From positions 1 to 49,915 of the forward strand of contig CAMDDU010000029.1 in NCBI GenBank assembly GCA_945892985.1: a stretch of 49,915 bases of DNA, given 5' to 3'. Below the pieces are notes generated by a model that was given only the letters and a program-made list of their open reading frames with translations, had not been told where the DNA came from and ran no database searches. The DNA is from CAITSH01 sp945892985 (lineage in GTDB: Bacteria > Pseudomonadota > Gammaproteobacteria > Burkholderiales > SG8-39). This document shows positions 1 to 7,997 of the stretch, in pieces (position 1 is the first letter of the stretch; each line of letters begins with the position of its first letter). Made by a program: the position numbers and the translations under genes.

Positions 1-2
1 AG

Positions 3-116
3 GGTGTTGCCACGAAATACCTCACCAACTACCTCGGATGGTTTAGAGTTCTCGACCGGTCGCCCCGCTTCAGCCCCGATCCCGCACGGTTGCTCACTCT
101 CGCGGTCAGAGCATGA
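3..116 (+). CDS. Transposase C-terminal fragment (IS1595/ISXO2-like)
   Basis: The reading frame is open from base 3 to a TGA at 114-116 and encodes 37 residues beginning GVATKYLTNYLGW. The pattern GVxTKYLxNYLxW is typical of the C-terminus of ISXO2-like DDE transposases of the IS1595 family. The rest of the protein lies outside the window, so activity cannot be judged. The ORF ends just before the inverted repeat at 123-145, the normal arrangement at the 3' end of such an element. The assignment is by motif recall, without a database search. Confidence 0.6.
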   Translation, partial: GVATKYLTNYLGWFRVLDRSPRFSPDPARLLTLAVRA

Positions 117-122
117 GTTCAA

Positions 123-145
123 CAACATCATTCGCTAAATGAGCC
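123..145 (-). repeat. Terminal inverted repeat (right end) of the left IS copy
   Basis: Read on the minus strand this segment has the form GGCTCAT-T-TAGCGAAT-G-ATGTTG. It matches the segment at 49770-49792 read on the plus strand at 21 of 23 positions. The inverted relationship, with a transposase C-terminus beside one copy and a transposase start beside the other, identifies both as terminal repeats of one IS type. Confidence 0.75.
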
Positions 146-232
146 TTAATATTTGTTAAATGCAGGGGACGAGCAGGAAGCGACACCATGATGCCGACTC
201 ACCTAATAAGATCACAACAAGGGAGACGAATC

Positions 233-655
233 ATGAAAAGAACAACTTTACGATTAGTGTGTATGGGGTATGCGGCGCTAGTGTTAGCGTCACCCCCCCT
301 TGCGGCACAGGAGATATCGATTCCGTATTGGAACGACGGCAAAATAAACTGTAAACCGTCCGAGGGTTGTAGGACGGAGCAATGTAAGGTAACGGCCGCC
401 AATGTACAAATGCCTTCCAAGGAATTGCGCGGAACGCTCGCGTGTATAAGCCCGGCGGGAATTACGACCACCTACGTCACGCGACAGGGGTTACTAAAGG
501 GGGTGGTGATATTATCGGCGAATGATAAACAAGGTAACGCCAAAATGATACCCAGAGACGCCACGGCTATCCGAACGGGGATGAACTGTACTATTAAAGC
601 TAGTAATGTGCCGTACACAAATTACATATACGAGTTCTTTTGCAGGTATAACTAG
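233..655 (+). CDS. Small secreted cysteine-rich protein of unknown function
   Basis: The 140-residue protein starts at the ATG at 233, which has an AGGGAGA ribosome site just upstream. An in-frame ATG at 188 is less likely because it places extra residues before an obvious signal peptide (MKRTTLRLVCMGYAALVLASPPLAAQ). The predicted mature part has six cysteines, consistent with disulfides in the periplasm or outside the cell. No family was recognised. Codon use is much richer in ATA, TTA, GTA and AGG than in neighbouring genes, and the gene sits directly beside an IS end, so it was probably acquired by transfer. It is convergent with the reverse transcriptase fragment, 49 bases away. Confidence 0.6.
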   Translation: MKRTTLRLVCMGYAALVLASPPLAAQEISIPYWNDGKINCKPSEGCRTEQCKVTAANVQMPSKELRGTLACISPAGITTTYVTRQGLLKGVVILSANDKQGNAKMIPRDATAIRTGMNCTIKASNVPYTNYIYEFFCRYN

Positions 656-704
656 TTAGTATAGATGTTGCGTATTCAACCCCGCTGCGCTGTCGCTACT
701 GCTG

Positions 705-1298
705 TCAATCAGATAGATTTAGATTTACGTAATTCCATATCTGGTTGAACCGGTTCTCAGTCACCGCGCCCCGAAGACCACCGTGTAGCCACGACACCCA
801 GCGTTGAACGTACTGCCGGAGCCGATGCGAGTCGGCTCCTTTCTCATGAAGACGGCGAGCGCGTTCAAGTAGTCGGGTGCGGCTTTGCACAGCGGGTTCC
901 AGTAGCTTCTGCGGTCTGAACCGATAGCCCAGAAAGTCGAATCCTTTCTCGGTCTTGCCGATGTAGCGTTTGTCCGGATGGACAGTGAGTTGCAGGGTGT
1001 CGAGTACGGCATACATGCGCTTGATCGCCGTCTTGAGTTTGTTGCGGGTCTTGGCAAAGATCACATAGTCGTCCATGAACCGCTGGTAGCGAATCCAGTT
1101 CTTCTGGCACAGCCCCTCCATTGCCCGATCCAGCGGCGTCAGATACAAGCCGCCCAGCAAGGGTGAGATCGCACCGCCTGCCACCATGCCTTTACCCGTT
1201 CCGAGCCGGTCAGGTACGCACAGATAGTCCTGCACCACGTCAAACACATCGGGACTGACGTGGCCTAATTGAGCAAGCATCACGCGGTGGTCGATGAG
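705..1298 (-). pseudogene. Reverse transcriptase, 5'-truncated at motif A
   Basis: The open frame holds the C-terminal part of a bacterial reverse transcriptase: a GAISPLLGGLYLTPLD segment (the GxxxSP motif), the catalytic FMDDY box, an HPDK segment, then GFDFLGYRF and a basic C-terminus. Upstream of the GTG at 1283 the frame stays open to about 1298 and still reads LIDHRVMLAQL, which matches the SIDH part of motif A. It then hits a stop at 1302-1304. The fingers domain and the motif A aspartate, which should lie just before SIDH, are missing, so the product should be inactive. The GxxxSP motif is not the SQ form typical of diversity-generating retroelements. No domain V of a group II intron was recognised nearby. 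It shares its breakpoint with the truncated PilZ gene. Confidence 0.75.
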
Positions 1299-2270
1299 TC
1301 TTCAGCGGAGATGGAATTTCTTAAGGCGGTCATGTTCAGCGCCTCTTCGCCAGACAGCCTGTTGCCGCTTGAGACGGAGTTGATGGAGCGTCTGGTGGCC
1401 CATTACGCGCCAGGTTTTGTGCTGTTGGAGAAAACCGAGGGCTGCGCCTATTGGGTCGATCTGGCCGGCAGCGTTGCGCCGCTGCGCCTGATCAAGCCGC
1501 CGCAGCCGCTGCCGATGTTGCGCTATTTTTCCGCCGGTAGCGGCCTGGCTGATATCGAAAAAGTCCAGCAGATCATCAAATCGACCGGTGCCGTGCCCTC
1601 TGCTGTCAATCTCGGCGGCGCCTACGAGCCATCGACCGTACTCGATGTGCTCGAGCATATCGCGATCTACTGGTCGAGCTCGCCGCCCGAGCGTAAGGCG
1701 CCGCGCCATCAGGTCAAATCGCGGCTTGTCGTCACCCATGGGTTTGACGGCTTGATGGGGGCGCTGGAGCCTGCAGGCACGCTTGATTTCGACGAGGCTG
1801 CGGAGGAGAGCTGGATTGTGCAAAACGTCAGCGCCGGCGGGTTTGGCGCGATGATTCCGCAGATCAAGGGCGATTGGCTGAAAATCGGTTGCCTGCTTGG
1901 CTTGCAGCCCGAAGGCGGCAAAAATTGGGTGGTTGGCGTGCTGCGCCGTTTGAGCCGCGATAAGCCGCAGCAGGCTTCGGTGGGCATACAGACCATCGCC
2001 AAATCGGCCTCGATTGTCCTCCTGCGCATGCCAAGCGGCCAGCCGGGTGGCAACGAAGCCAGCGAATTGGGTATCCTGCTTGACCCCTTGTCGCATGCCT
2101 CCAGCGGCGAGGCGATGGTGCTGTTGCGCTCTGGCGCCTGGGTGCCGGGGCAGAACCTCGAAATCGACACGGATGGTGTCAGCCTGCTGCTGATGCCCAT
2201 AGGTGTTGTCGAGAGAGGCGAAGACTACGAGTTGGTGCGTTTCCGCCAGATGATCCGCGATACGGAGTAG
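1269..2270 (+). CDS. PilZ-domain protein, N-terminally truncated (chimeric 5' end)
   Basis: The 333-residue frame contains a region that fits a c-di-GMP-binding PilZ domain: an RKAPR (RxxxR) motif near residue 143, and NVSAGGFGA ([DN]xSxxG) about 45 residues later. The preceding part (FLKAVM...SPDSLLP, then VLDVLEHIAIYW) resembles the conserved N-terminal region of larger betaproteobacterial PilZ proteins. The first ten or so codons, from a TTG at 1269, are antisense reverse-transcriptase sequence. Authentic PilZ sequence appears to begin near 1300. The original start and promoter are therefore missing, and expression from this frame is doubtful. The spacer downstream carries an 8-bp repeat array. 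Confidence 0.65.
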   Translation: MSKHHAVVDESSAEMEFLKAVMFSASSPDSLLPLETELMERLVAHYAPGFVLLEKTEGCAYWVDLAGSVAPLRLIKPPQPLPMLRYFSAGSGLADIEKVQQIIKSTGAVPSAVNLGGAYEPSTVLDVLEHIAIYWSSSPPERKAPRHQVKSRLVVTHGFDGLMGALEPAGTLDFDEAAEESWIVQNVSAGGFGAMIPQIKGDWLKIGCLLGLQPEGGKNWVVGVLRRLSRDKPQQASVGIQTIAKSASIVLLRMPSGQPGGNEASELGILLDPLSHASSGEAMVLLRSGAWVPGQNLEIDTDGVSLLLMPIGVVERGEDYELVRFRQMIRDTE

Positions 2271-2276
2271 GGCGGG

Positions 2277-2371
2277 TGAAGGCGTGAAGGCGTGAATGAG
2301 TGAATGAGTGAATGAGTGAACGGGCGGTGACTCAGGGTTTTGTCACTCCTTCACTCCTTCACTTTTCACTG
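2277..2371. repeat. 8-bp tandem repeats in inverted arrangement
   Basis: The left half consists of GTGAAGGC and GTGAATGA octamers in tandem (about 2277-2320). The right half, read in reverse, is GTGAAGGA octamers (2342-2371). The two halves can fold into a long imperfect hairpin between the convergent PilZ and esterase genes and may act as a bidirectional terminator. The 8-bp period recurs in other spacers of this window. Confidence 0.7.
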
Positions 2372-2374
2372 CTT

Positions 2375-3040
2375 TCAGGCCAAGACCTTCCTCAGCCAGG
2401 CCTGGATGTCCCCCAGTTCCGCGGGGCAAACTGAATGCGGCATGCGGTATTGGTGCCACTCGAGCGCATAGCCCTGTTGTTCCAGTAATTCACGCGATTG
2501 CGCGGCGCGGGTGATAGGGATCACGGTGTCATCACTGCCGTGCGCCATGAACACCGGCAGGTCGCGGTTTATGGGCTGTGCTTCGGCGGCGAGTTTGTCG
2601 GCCAGCGGCACGTAGGTCGACAGTGCCATGATGCCGGCGATGCGTTCGGCGTGGCGCAAGCCGGTAAAGAGGGCGATTGCCCCGCCCTGGGAAAAACCCG
2701 CCAGAACAATGCGCCTCGCCGCGATGCCGCGGGTCTTTTCCCGGCTCATCAAGGTTTCAATGGCCGCTTGCGATGCGCGCACCCCCGCTTCGTCTTCGCG
2801 CCGGATTGCCGCGTCGGCGATGTCGTACCAGGCGCGCATCACATAGCCGTTGTTGACGGTCACCGGCATGGTCGGGGCATTCGGGAACACGTAGCGCACG
2901 GCGATGCCCCCCAGATCGATCTCGGGCACGATAGGGGCGAAGTCATTGCCGTCGGCACCAAGGCCGTGCAGCCAGATGATGCTCGCGCTGGGCGAGGGCG
3001 CGGTTTCAATTTCGATGGTTTCGAGGCGGGAGGTGCTCAT
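2375..3040 (-). CDS. Carboxylesterase / phospholipase family alpha/beta hydrolase
   Basis: The 221-residue protein starts at the ATG at 3040; longer upstream reading is antisense noise from the next gene. It matches the cytoplasmic phospholipase/carboxylesterase (EstB, acyl-protein thioesterase-like) family: WLHGLGADGNDF near the N-terminus (oxyanion region), the nucleophile elbow GFSQGG near residue 117, SDDTVIP with the catalytic aspartate, and MPHSV with the catalytic histidine. The length is normal. The start overlaps the stop of the upstream membrane-protein gene by 4 bases, so the two are translationally coupled at the end of the darP-mog operon. The substrate is unknown, probably short-chain esters. 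Confidence 0.85.
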   Translation of the reverse strand: MSTSRLETIEIETAPSPSASIIWLHGLGADGNDFAPIVPEIDLGGIAVRYVFPNAPTMPVTVNNGYVMRAWYDIADAAIRREDEAGVRASQAAIETLMSREKTRGIAARRIVLAGFSQGGAIALFTGLRHAERIAGIMALSTYVPLADKLAAEAQPINRDLPVFMAHGSDDTVIPITRAAQSRELLEQQGYALEWHQYRMPHSVCPAELGDIQAWLRKVLA

Positions 3041-3849
3041 GCCGTGTGGCTCCGTTTGGTTCGTGCTGATTTCATCGACGCGATGTGGTTTGCGCCGAAA
3101 TGTAGCAGGGTGCCGAGTGCAAGTTGCAAGCCGATCGCCAGCGCAAAGGCCGTCGCGATGGTCTGCGGCTGTGGCGGCTCCAGGGTCAGGGCGAGAACGT
3201 AGCAAAAAATACAAAAGCCGTACATCGTGCCGTTCAGCGCGCGGATGAAGGCAAGGGCGCCGACCCTGCCCTGCTGCGCCAGCGTGAATGAGGCGATGAC
3301 CGAGGTGGCGACCGGGAAGGGCGTCAGCAGGCCCGACAGTTGCGGCCCGAGCCACTGTGCGAGGCCGGTCAGTACGAGGGTGATGCATACCGCAGCGAGC
3401 ATGCGCAGCGGCAGGTCAAGACGCGAAACGCCCGCCGCGATGGCGACCGTGCCCTGACTGCGCGGGAGCAGCCGTTGCACCAGGGCGAAACTCGCCAGAG
3501 CAAGCAGCAAGGCCACTTCGGCACCAAGGGGCACGGCGAGCAACAAAGCGGTGCAGGCGGCGTAGCTTAGCGTGCCCAGCAGCAACGACACCATCCAGCC
3601 ATAGCGCATGGCGGCCCAGGCGTAGACGAGAAAATAGGCCGCCGTGGCCACCAGACCGGCCAGTGCCCCGACCGCGGCGTGCGCGGCAAAGCCGCTACCC
3701 TGTTCAAACGCAAAAAACAACAAGACCGGCCCGGCCGATACCGGCAGGCTTACCAGCATGCCGCTGATATGCGTCCCCCAGCGGCGGCCGGCGAGCGTCA
3801 CCATCGCCACCAACGAGGGCGACAGTATCAGTTTGAGCAATAACAGCAT
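3037..3849 (-). CDS. Multi-pass inner-membrane protein of unknown function
   Basis: The ATG at 3849 gives 270 residues with about eight hydrophobic segments, starting with LLLLKLILSPSLVAMVTLA, and a short basic C-terminal tail (SMKSARTKRSHTA). No transporter signature was recognised. It lies 5 bases after mog and overlaps the esterase start by 4 bases, so it is cotranscribed with both. It may be an uncharacterised small permease or membrane scaffold. Function is not assignable from sequence alone. Confidence 0.75.
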   Translation of the reverse strand: MLLLLKLILSPSLVAMVTLAGRRWGTHISGMLVSLPVSAGPVLLFFAFEQGSGFAAHAAVGALAGLVATAAYFLVYAWAAMRYGWMVSLLLGTLSYAACTALLLAVPLGAEVALLLALASFALVQRLLPRSQGTVAIAAGVSRLDLPLRMLAAVCITLVLTGLAQWLGPQLSGLLTPFPVATSVIASFTLAQQGRVGALAFIRALNGTMYGFCIFCYVLALTLEPPQPQTIATAFALAIGLQLALGTLLHFGANHIASMKSARTKRSHTA

Positions 3850-3854
3850 CGGCG

Positions 3855-4523
3855 CTAGCGGGCCGGAGGTTTTGCGGCGGCCGTGGTGGCCACTGTGGCG
3901 GCCACCGTGGCGGCCCCCGTAGTGGACCCGGTTGCCGACCGCAGGGCCGACTTTGGCCGGAAAGCCTTGATCACCTGTTCGTTGGTTTCGATGTAGGGGC
4001 CGCCGATGAGGTCGATGCAATAGGGCACCGCGGCGAAAATGCCCGGCAGCAGAGAATTTCCATCGGCGTCTTTGAGGCCTTCCAGCGTCTCGCGTATCGA
4101 TTTTGGCTGGCCCGGCAGGTTGATGATGAGCGAGCGTTTGCGCACTACCGCCACCTGGCGCGACAAGATCGCGGTGGGCACAAATTTCAGGCTGATCTGG
4201 CGCATCTGTTCGCCAAAACCGGGCATCAGGCGGTCGGCCACGGCAAGTGTCGCTTCGGGCGTGACATCGCGTAGCGCCGGCCCGGTGCCACCTGTGGTCA
4301 GGACGAGATGGCAGCCGAGCTCGTCAACGAGTTCGGCCAGCGTTGATTCGATCAGCGGCTGCTCATCTGGAATGAGCCGTTTTTCGGTGCGCCAGGGCGA
4401 GGCGAGTGCCCGGCCGAACCATTCTTCCAGCGCCGGAATGCCCTCGTCCTTGTAGACCCCGCCCGAGGCGCGGTCGCTTATCGAGACCAGGCCCACCACC
4501 AGTTCATCGTTCATCGCGCTCAT
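3855..4523 (-). CDS. mog: Molybdopterin adenylyltransferase (MogA)
   Basis: MogA adenylylates molybdopterin before molybdenum insertion. The signature parts are present: GLVSISDRASGGVYKDEGIP near the N-terminus, TTGGTGPALRDVTPEAT near residue 76, and LPGQPKSIRE near residue 137. At 222 residues it is longer than usual because of an Ala/Thr-rich tail of about 25 residues, encoded by short GC-rich repeats (GTGGCGGCC-like) that suggest slippage growth. The start may be 4523 or the second ATG at 4514; the latter fits the family better. It overlaps the end of darP. The product would supply the molybdenum hydroxylase encoded at 28.8-32.6 kb. Confidence 0.9.
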   Translation of the reverse strand: MSAMNDELVVGLVSISDRASGGVYKDEGIPALEEWFGRALASPWRTEKRLIPDEQPLIESTLAELVDELGCHLVLTTGGTGPALRDVTPEATLAVADRLMPGFGEQMRQISLKFVPTAILSRQVAVVRKRSLIINLPGQPKSIRETLEGLKDADGNSLLPGIFAAVPYCIDLIGGPYIETNEQVIKAFRPKSALRSATGSTTGAATVAATVATTAAAKPPAR

Positions 4524-5121
4524 CGTCTTGCCCGGTTGCAGTTGGTGTTTCGGGGTCGCTGTCGTTTTGCAGGCCGTCGGCGGCGAGTTTTGCGTCGCGC
4601 AGCATGCGAAACAGATCGCGGTAGGACTTGGGCGGTTTGCCGCGTGCCTGTTCCTCGCGCGTGTTGCGAATCAGCGCGCGCAGCCGCTGCGTGTCGGTGC
4701 CCGGGTGTTGGGCAACATATTCGGCCAGCGCGCCCTCTTCGGCGATCAGGCGCGCACGCCAGTTCTCGAGTTGGTGCAATTCAACCGCCTGCTCGCGCGA
4801 ATGGCGCTTCCAAAGGGCGAGTGCATCGCGTATCGGCTCGGGGTCGACTTCGCGCATCAGGCGGCCGATGTATTGCAGCTGGCGCTTGCGGCCGCCGTGG
4901 GCGCGGATGCTGCGCGCATCGGTGGTGGCGATGAGCAGTTTTTCTGGCAGGATTGGCGCGATGCTGGCGAACTTGGCATCGGTCAATTCGACGATTTCGG
5001 TGCCAAGCGCCTGCAGGGCCAGCATGTCGCGCTTGACCTGGCTTTTGCTCGGACCGTCGTAATCCTCGTCTTCGCTTTCATCCACCGCCTTGCCGGGTCT
5101 GGCTGAGTTCGCTTTGTTCAT
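4504..5121 (-). CDS. darP: Ribosome-associated protein DarP (YjgA, DUF615)
   Basis: The 205-residue charged, helical protein shows the DUF615 pattern: SKSQVKRDMLALQALG near residue 25, then RKRQLQYIGRLMRE near residue 78 and the C-terminal YRDLFRMLRD segment. DarP associates with the 50S ribosomal subunit during late assembly. An acidic N-terminus (ESEDEDYDGPSKS) is typical. It is first in a minus-strand operon with mog and is divergent from pmbA across 58 bases. The yjgA/pmbA pairing is conserved in many proteobacteria, which supports both calls. Confidence 0.92.
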   Translation of the reverse strand: MNKANSARPGKAVDESEDEDYDGPSKSQVKRDMLALQALGTEIVELTDAKFASIAPILPEKLLIATTDARSIRAHGGRKRQLQYIGRLMREVDPEPIRDALALWKRHSREQAVELHQLENWRARLIAEEGALAEYVAQHPGTDTQRLRALIRNTREEQARGKPPKSYRDLFRMLRDAKLAADGLQNDSDPETPTATGQDDERDER

Positions 5122-5179
5122 GCTGTTATGATAACGGCTTTTCGCCGTTTCTTACTCTGGAATCTCCCTCCGTATCGCC

Positions 5180-6526
5180 ATGGCAAACACCCGTTTCAGC
5201 TACAGCAGTGACAATTTTCGCGAGATCGCGCGCAATGGGCTCGCACTGGCGCGCGCGCAGGGTGCGAGCGATTGCGAAGTCGAGATATCCGAGGGCTACG
5301 GCCAGACCGTCACCGTGCGCAAGGGGGAGGTCGAGAACATCGAATACAACCGTGACAAGGGGTTTGGCGTGACGGTTTATTCGGGGCAAAAAAAGGGCTA
5401 CGCCTCGAGCTCGGACCTGTCGGCACAGGCGGTGCGCGATGCGGTTGAAAAAGCGCTGACCATCGCGCGCTTCACCGCCAGCGACGAGGCCGCCGGTCTT
5501 GCCGACGCCAGCCTGATCGTGCGTGAAAAGGCGATACGCGACCTCGATCTTTATCATCCCTGGGATCTGTCGGTGGAGGAGGCCATAGCGCTGGCGCAGC
5601 AATGCGAGGCGGCGGCTTTTCGCCTGGACAGGCGCATCAGCAATTCCGAGGGGGCCAGCGTGTCTTGCCAGGCCGGGCAGTTTGTTTCGGCCAATAGTGC
5701 CGGCTTCATGGGCGGATTTTCCAGTACGCGCCAGTCGATGTACTGCGCCCTGATCGCCGAGCAAGCGGGCAAGATGCAGCGCGATGACTGGTATGTGCAG
5801 GCGCGCGCCGCACGCGACCTGCCCCAACCGGCCGCGGTCGGCGAGTATGCCGGCCGGCGCGCGTTGTCCCGCCTTAAGTCGAGAAAGATCGGTACGCGCC
5901 AGGCACCGGTGCTGTTTGAGGCCCCGGTCGCCAGCGGGCTGATCGGCCATTTTGTGTCGGCGGTGAGCGGCGGCAGTCTTTATCGCAAGGCTTCGTTTCT
6001 TCCCGACAGCCTGGGTAAGCAGGTGTTTTCCCCGCGCGTCAACCTGCGCGAGGATCCCCACGTCAATAAGGGCTTGTCGAGTTCGTATTTCGACGATGAC
6101 GGCGTGGCGACCAAGGCGCGCGATGTGGTTCGCAAGGGTTTTGTCGAGGGCTATTTCCTGTCGACCTACTCGGCAAAAAAGCTCGGCATGCAGACCACCG
6201 GCAATGCCGGCGGTAACCACAACCTCATCCTTGAGCCGGGCGAACTGGATTTGGACGGGATGCTGCGCGAAATGGGCAGCGGCCTTTTGGTCACCGAAGT
6301 AATGGGGCAGGGCGTCAACATGGTGACGGGCGATTATTCGCGTGGCGCCGCCGGCTACTGGGTCGAGGGCGGCAAGATTGCCTATCCGGTCGAGGAGATC
6401 ACCATCGCCGGTAATCTGCGCGACATCTTTCTGGACATCGCCGCGATCGGCAGCGACGTGCTGGTGCGCGGCTCGCGTTCCTGCGGGTCCATCCTCGTGG
6501 GCAACATGACCATAGCCGGCAACTGA
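5180..6526 (+). CDS. pmbA: Metalloprotease PmbA (TldE)
   Basis: PmbA/TldE is the non-catalytic partner of the TldD zinc protease and acts in maturation of peptides such as microcins and in CcdA turnover. The 448-residue length is normal. Family features visible are EISEGYGQTVTVRKGEVENIEYNR-type N-terminal strands, the segment around PVLFEAPVASGLIGHF, and the conserved C-terminal half with NAGGNHNLIL, GVNMVTGDYSRGAAGYWVEGG and EITIAGNLRDIF. No strong Shine-Dalgarno sequence is seen before the ATG. The tldD partner is not in the window. A terminator-like hairpin follows. Confidence 0.93.
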   Translation: MANTRFSYSSDNFREIARNGLALARAQGASDCEVEISEGYGQTVTVRKGEVENIEYNRDKGFGVTVYSGQKKGYASSSDLSAQAVRDAVEKALTIARFTASDEAAGLADASLIVREKAIRDLDLYHPWDLSVEEAIALAQQCEAAAFRLDRRISNSEGASVSCQAGQFVSANSAGFMGGFSSTRQSMYCALIAEQAGKMQRDDWYVQARAARDLPQPAAVGEYAGRRALSRLKSRKIGTRQAPVLFEAPVASGLIGHFVSAVSGGSLYRKASFLPDSLGKQVFSPRVNLREDPHVNKGLSSSYFDDDGVATKARDVVRKGFVEGYFLSTYSAKKLGMQTTGNAGGNHNLILEPGELDLDGMLREMGSGLLVTEVMGQGVNMVTGDYSRGAAGYWVEGGKIAYPVEEITIAGNLRDIFLDIAAIGSDVLVRGSRSCGSILVGNMTIAGN

Positions 6527-6551
6527 GCCACGTTGTTTTTTGCATCGATAG

Positions 6552-6582
6552 CTGGAAATGCCCGCCTGGCGGGCGTTTCCAG
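6552..6582 (+). terminator. Terminator-like hairpin of the CTGGAAA family
   Basis: CTGGAAATGCCCG pairs with CGGGCGTTTCCAG (one G-T wobble) around a 5-base loop, 25 bases after the pmbA stop. There is no clean T-run, so it may act as a weak terminator or an RNA-end stabiliser. It is one of five related hairpins in the window. Confidence 0.6.
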
Positions 6583-6618
6583 TGATTAAGCTGGTTTATG
6601 CCGGCTTTTAAGCGCCGC

Positions 6619-7983
6619 TCACAGCAGTGTTGCGGCGCGCCGCAACAGCACTTCCCAGTCGTCGTCGGCGTTCTTGCGCAACAGTCGCAGCGAGCCGTAC
6701 CACGGGCTGTCCTCGACATCCGGCATCCAGCGTACCGCCGCCGGTTCATTGAGCAGCAGCAGCGTCGGGCGGGCGAGCGCACCGGCAAGGTGTGCCACCG
6801 CGGTGTCGACGCTGACCACGCTATCGACCGCGGCGAGCGAGGCTGCGGTGTCATCGAAACTGTCGAAGTTTGCGCCCGCGTCGATGCCCTCATGCAGCGT
6901 CAAAAGCGCGCGTTCTTCAGCGCTGATGTCCTTTTGCAGGCTGACGAGTCGTAGTTCGGTGGCGCGAGGCGCAAAGGCGGCAAGCAGCGCCGCCAGCGTC
7001 AGGCTGCGCTGCGGATCGAAGCTGCTGGCGCGCCAGGCGATCCCAACGAGGCGGCGTGTATCGCGCTGCCGCCAGGCTTGCCCCAGGACGTCGGCCGCAG
7101 GCTGGTCGGCGCGCAAATAAGGTGTCGATGGCAGCGCGTCGGCGCGGCACCCCAGCAGCAAGGGCAGGCTGAGCAGCGGCGCCTGGCAGTCGAAGGAAGA
7201 CAGCTCCGGCGCCATCTCGCCCGCGGCGATGATCGTCGGCGCGCCTGGCATGCGCTGCAGCAAGGTGAGTAGCGGCGGGGGGCATTCGAAGTTGCAACTG
7301 CCCCCGCCCACCTGTGCGATGCGTTGCACCGCCAGGGGCAGGAAGCGCAGGTGCTGAATGATGTCGCCAAAGCCCTGTTCCCAGTGCACCAGCAGGCGTC
7401 GTCCGGCGCCGCCGTCCCAGCGCGGTAGTGCGAGACGATGCGGATAGAGTGCCGTCGCGCCCGGCGTGCTGAAGCGCGCTTCATTTTCGCGCCAGGCTTC
7501 TTCAAGGCGCCCAAGCGCAAGCAGCGATTGGGCGCGGTTGTTGCGGGCGATGCCCTGCGAGTCCTCTAGTGCGATGGCCTTGTCGTAGGCGCGCAGAGCC
7601 TCTTCATGCCGGTTGTGCCGCGCGGCAATGTCGCCGAGTCCGACCCAGGCCTGCGCCAGATGCGGCGCCAGCGCAAGCGCGGCCTCAAAGCTTTTGCGCG
7701 CCTTGTCCGGCTCGCCCAGCATTAATTCGCAATAGCCGCAATTGACCATCAATCCGGGCGCGGCCTGCGTTTGTGCGAGGTGCTCGTAGGCGTCTCGCGC
7801 TGCGCTGTAATCGCCGGCATCGAACAGTGCATGGGCACGCTGCGCTTCGGGGCGGGCGGCGTGCGCGTTTTCTTGCCCTTGACCCTGCGGTGCTTGCGTC
7901 GGGGGCGCCGGGTTTGCCTGGGGTTCCTCGATTGCCCGATATGTCTTTCGCGTGATTGCAGCGAGCAGGCGCGAGAACATCAA
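6619..7983 (-). CDS. TPR protein with glycosyltransferase-like C-terminal domain
   Basis: The 454-residue protein has a Pro/Gln-rich linker after a short basic N-terminus. Three or four tetratricopeptide repeats follow (about residues 45-170, for example AHALFDAGDYSAARDAYEHLA and AWVGLGDIAARHNRHEEALRAYDKA). The C-terminal half resembles GT-B/GT9-like domains found in TPR-glycosyltransferase proteins: LVHWEQGFGDIIQHLRFLP, VGIAWRAS, VSLQKD and VVSVDTAVAHLAGALARPTLLLL. It may glycosylate or bind sugars on a cell-surface component. It follows the 2OG oxygenase gene by 14 bases on the same strand, so the two are probably cotranscribed. The exact activity is unknown. Confidence 0.75.
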   Translation of the reverse strand: MMFSRLLAAITRKTYRAIEEPQANPAPPTQAPQGQGQENAHAARPEAQRAHALFDAGDYSAARDAYEHLAQTQAAPGLMVNCGYCELMLGEPDKARKSFEAALALAPHLAQAWVGLGDIAARHNRHEEALRAYDKAIALEDSQGIARNNRAQSLLALGRLEEAWRENEARFSTPGATALYPHRLALPRWDGGAGRRLLVHWEQGFGDIIQHLRFLPLAVQRIAQVGGGSCNFECPPPLLTLLQRMPGAPTIIAAGEMAPELSSFDCQAPLLSLPLLLGCRADALPSTPYLRADQPAADVLGQAWRQRDTRRLVGIAWRASSFDPQRSLTLAALLAAFAPRATELRLVSLQKDISAEERALLTLHEGIDAGANFDSFDDTAASLAAVDSVVSVDTAVAHLAGALARPTLLLLNEPAAVRWMPDVEDSPWYGSLRLLRKNADDDWEVLLRRAATLL

Positions 7984-7997
7984 CGGCCCCGAGGGTC

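Larger units (their letters stand above)
1..145 (+). mobile_element. Right end of an IS1595-like insertion sequence (truncated by window edge)
   Basis: The first 145 bases read as the 3' tail of an insertion sequence: a transposase C-terminus followed after a few bases by a terminal inverted repeat. The same inverted repeat, in opposite orientation, begins a second copy at 49770, where a transposase-like ORF starts. Both copies therefore have the same orientation, and the window lies between them. The family assignment (IS1595, ISXO2-like) rests on the short C-terminal protein motif only. Confidence 0.65.

Noticed and set aside
705..1298. Diversity-generating retroelement or retron
   Set aside because: The motif is GxxxSP, not the SQ form typical of DGRs. 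No template/variable repeat pair or msr/msd-like structure was seen, and the gene lacks its catalytic N-terminal part.
5126..6220. Long minus-strand frame (364 codons) opposite pmbA
   Set aside because: It is entirely antisense to a well-supported pmbA gene, arises from GC-rich codon bias and has no recognisable domain.
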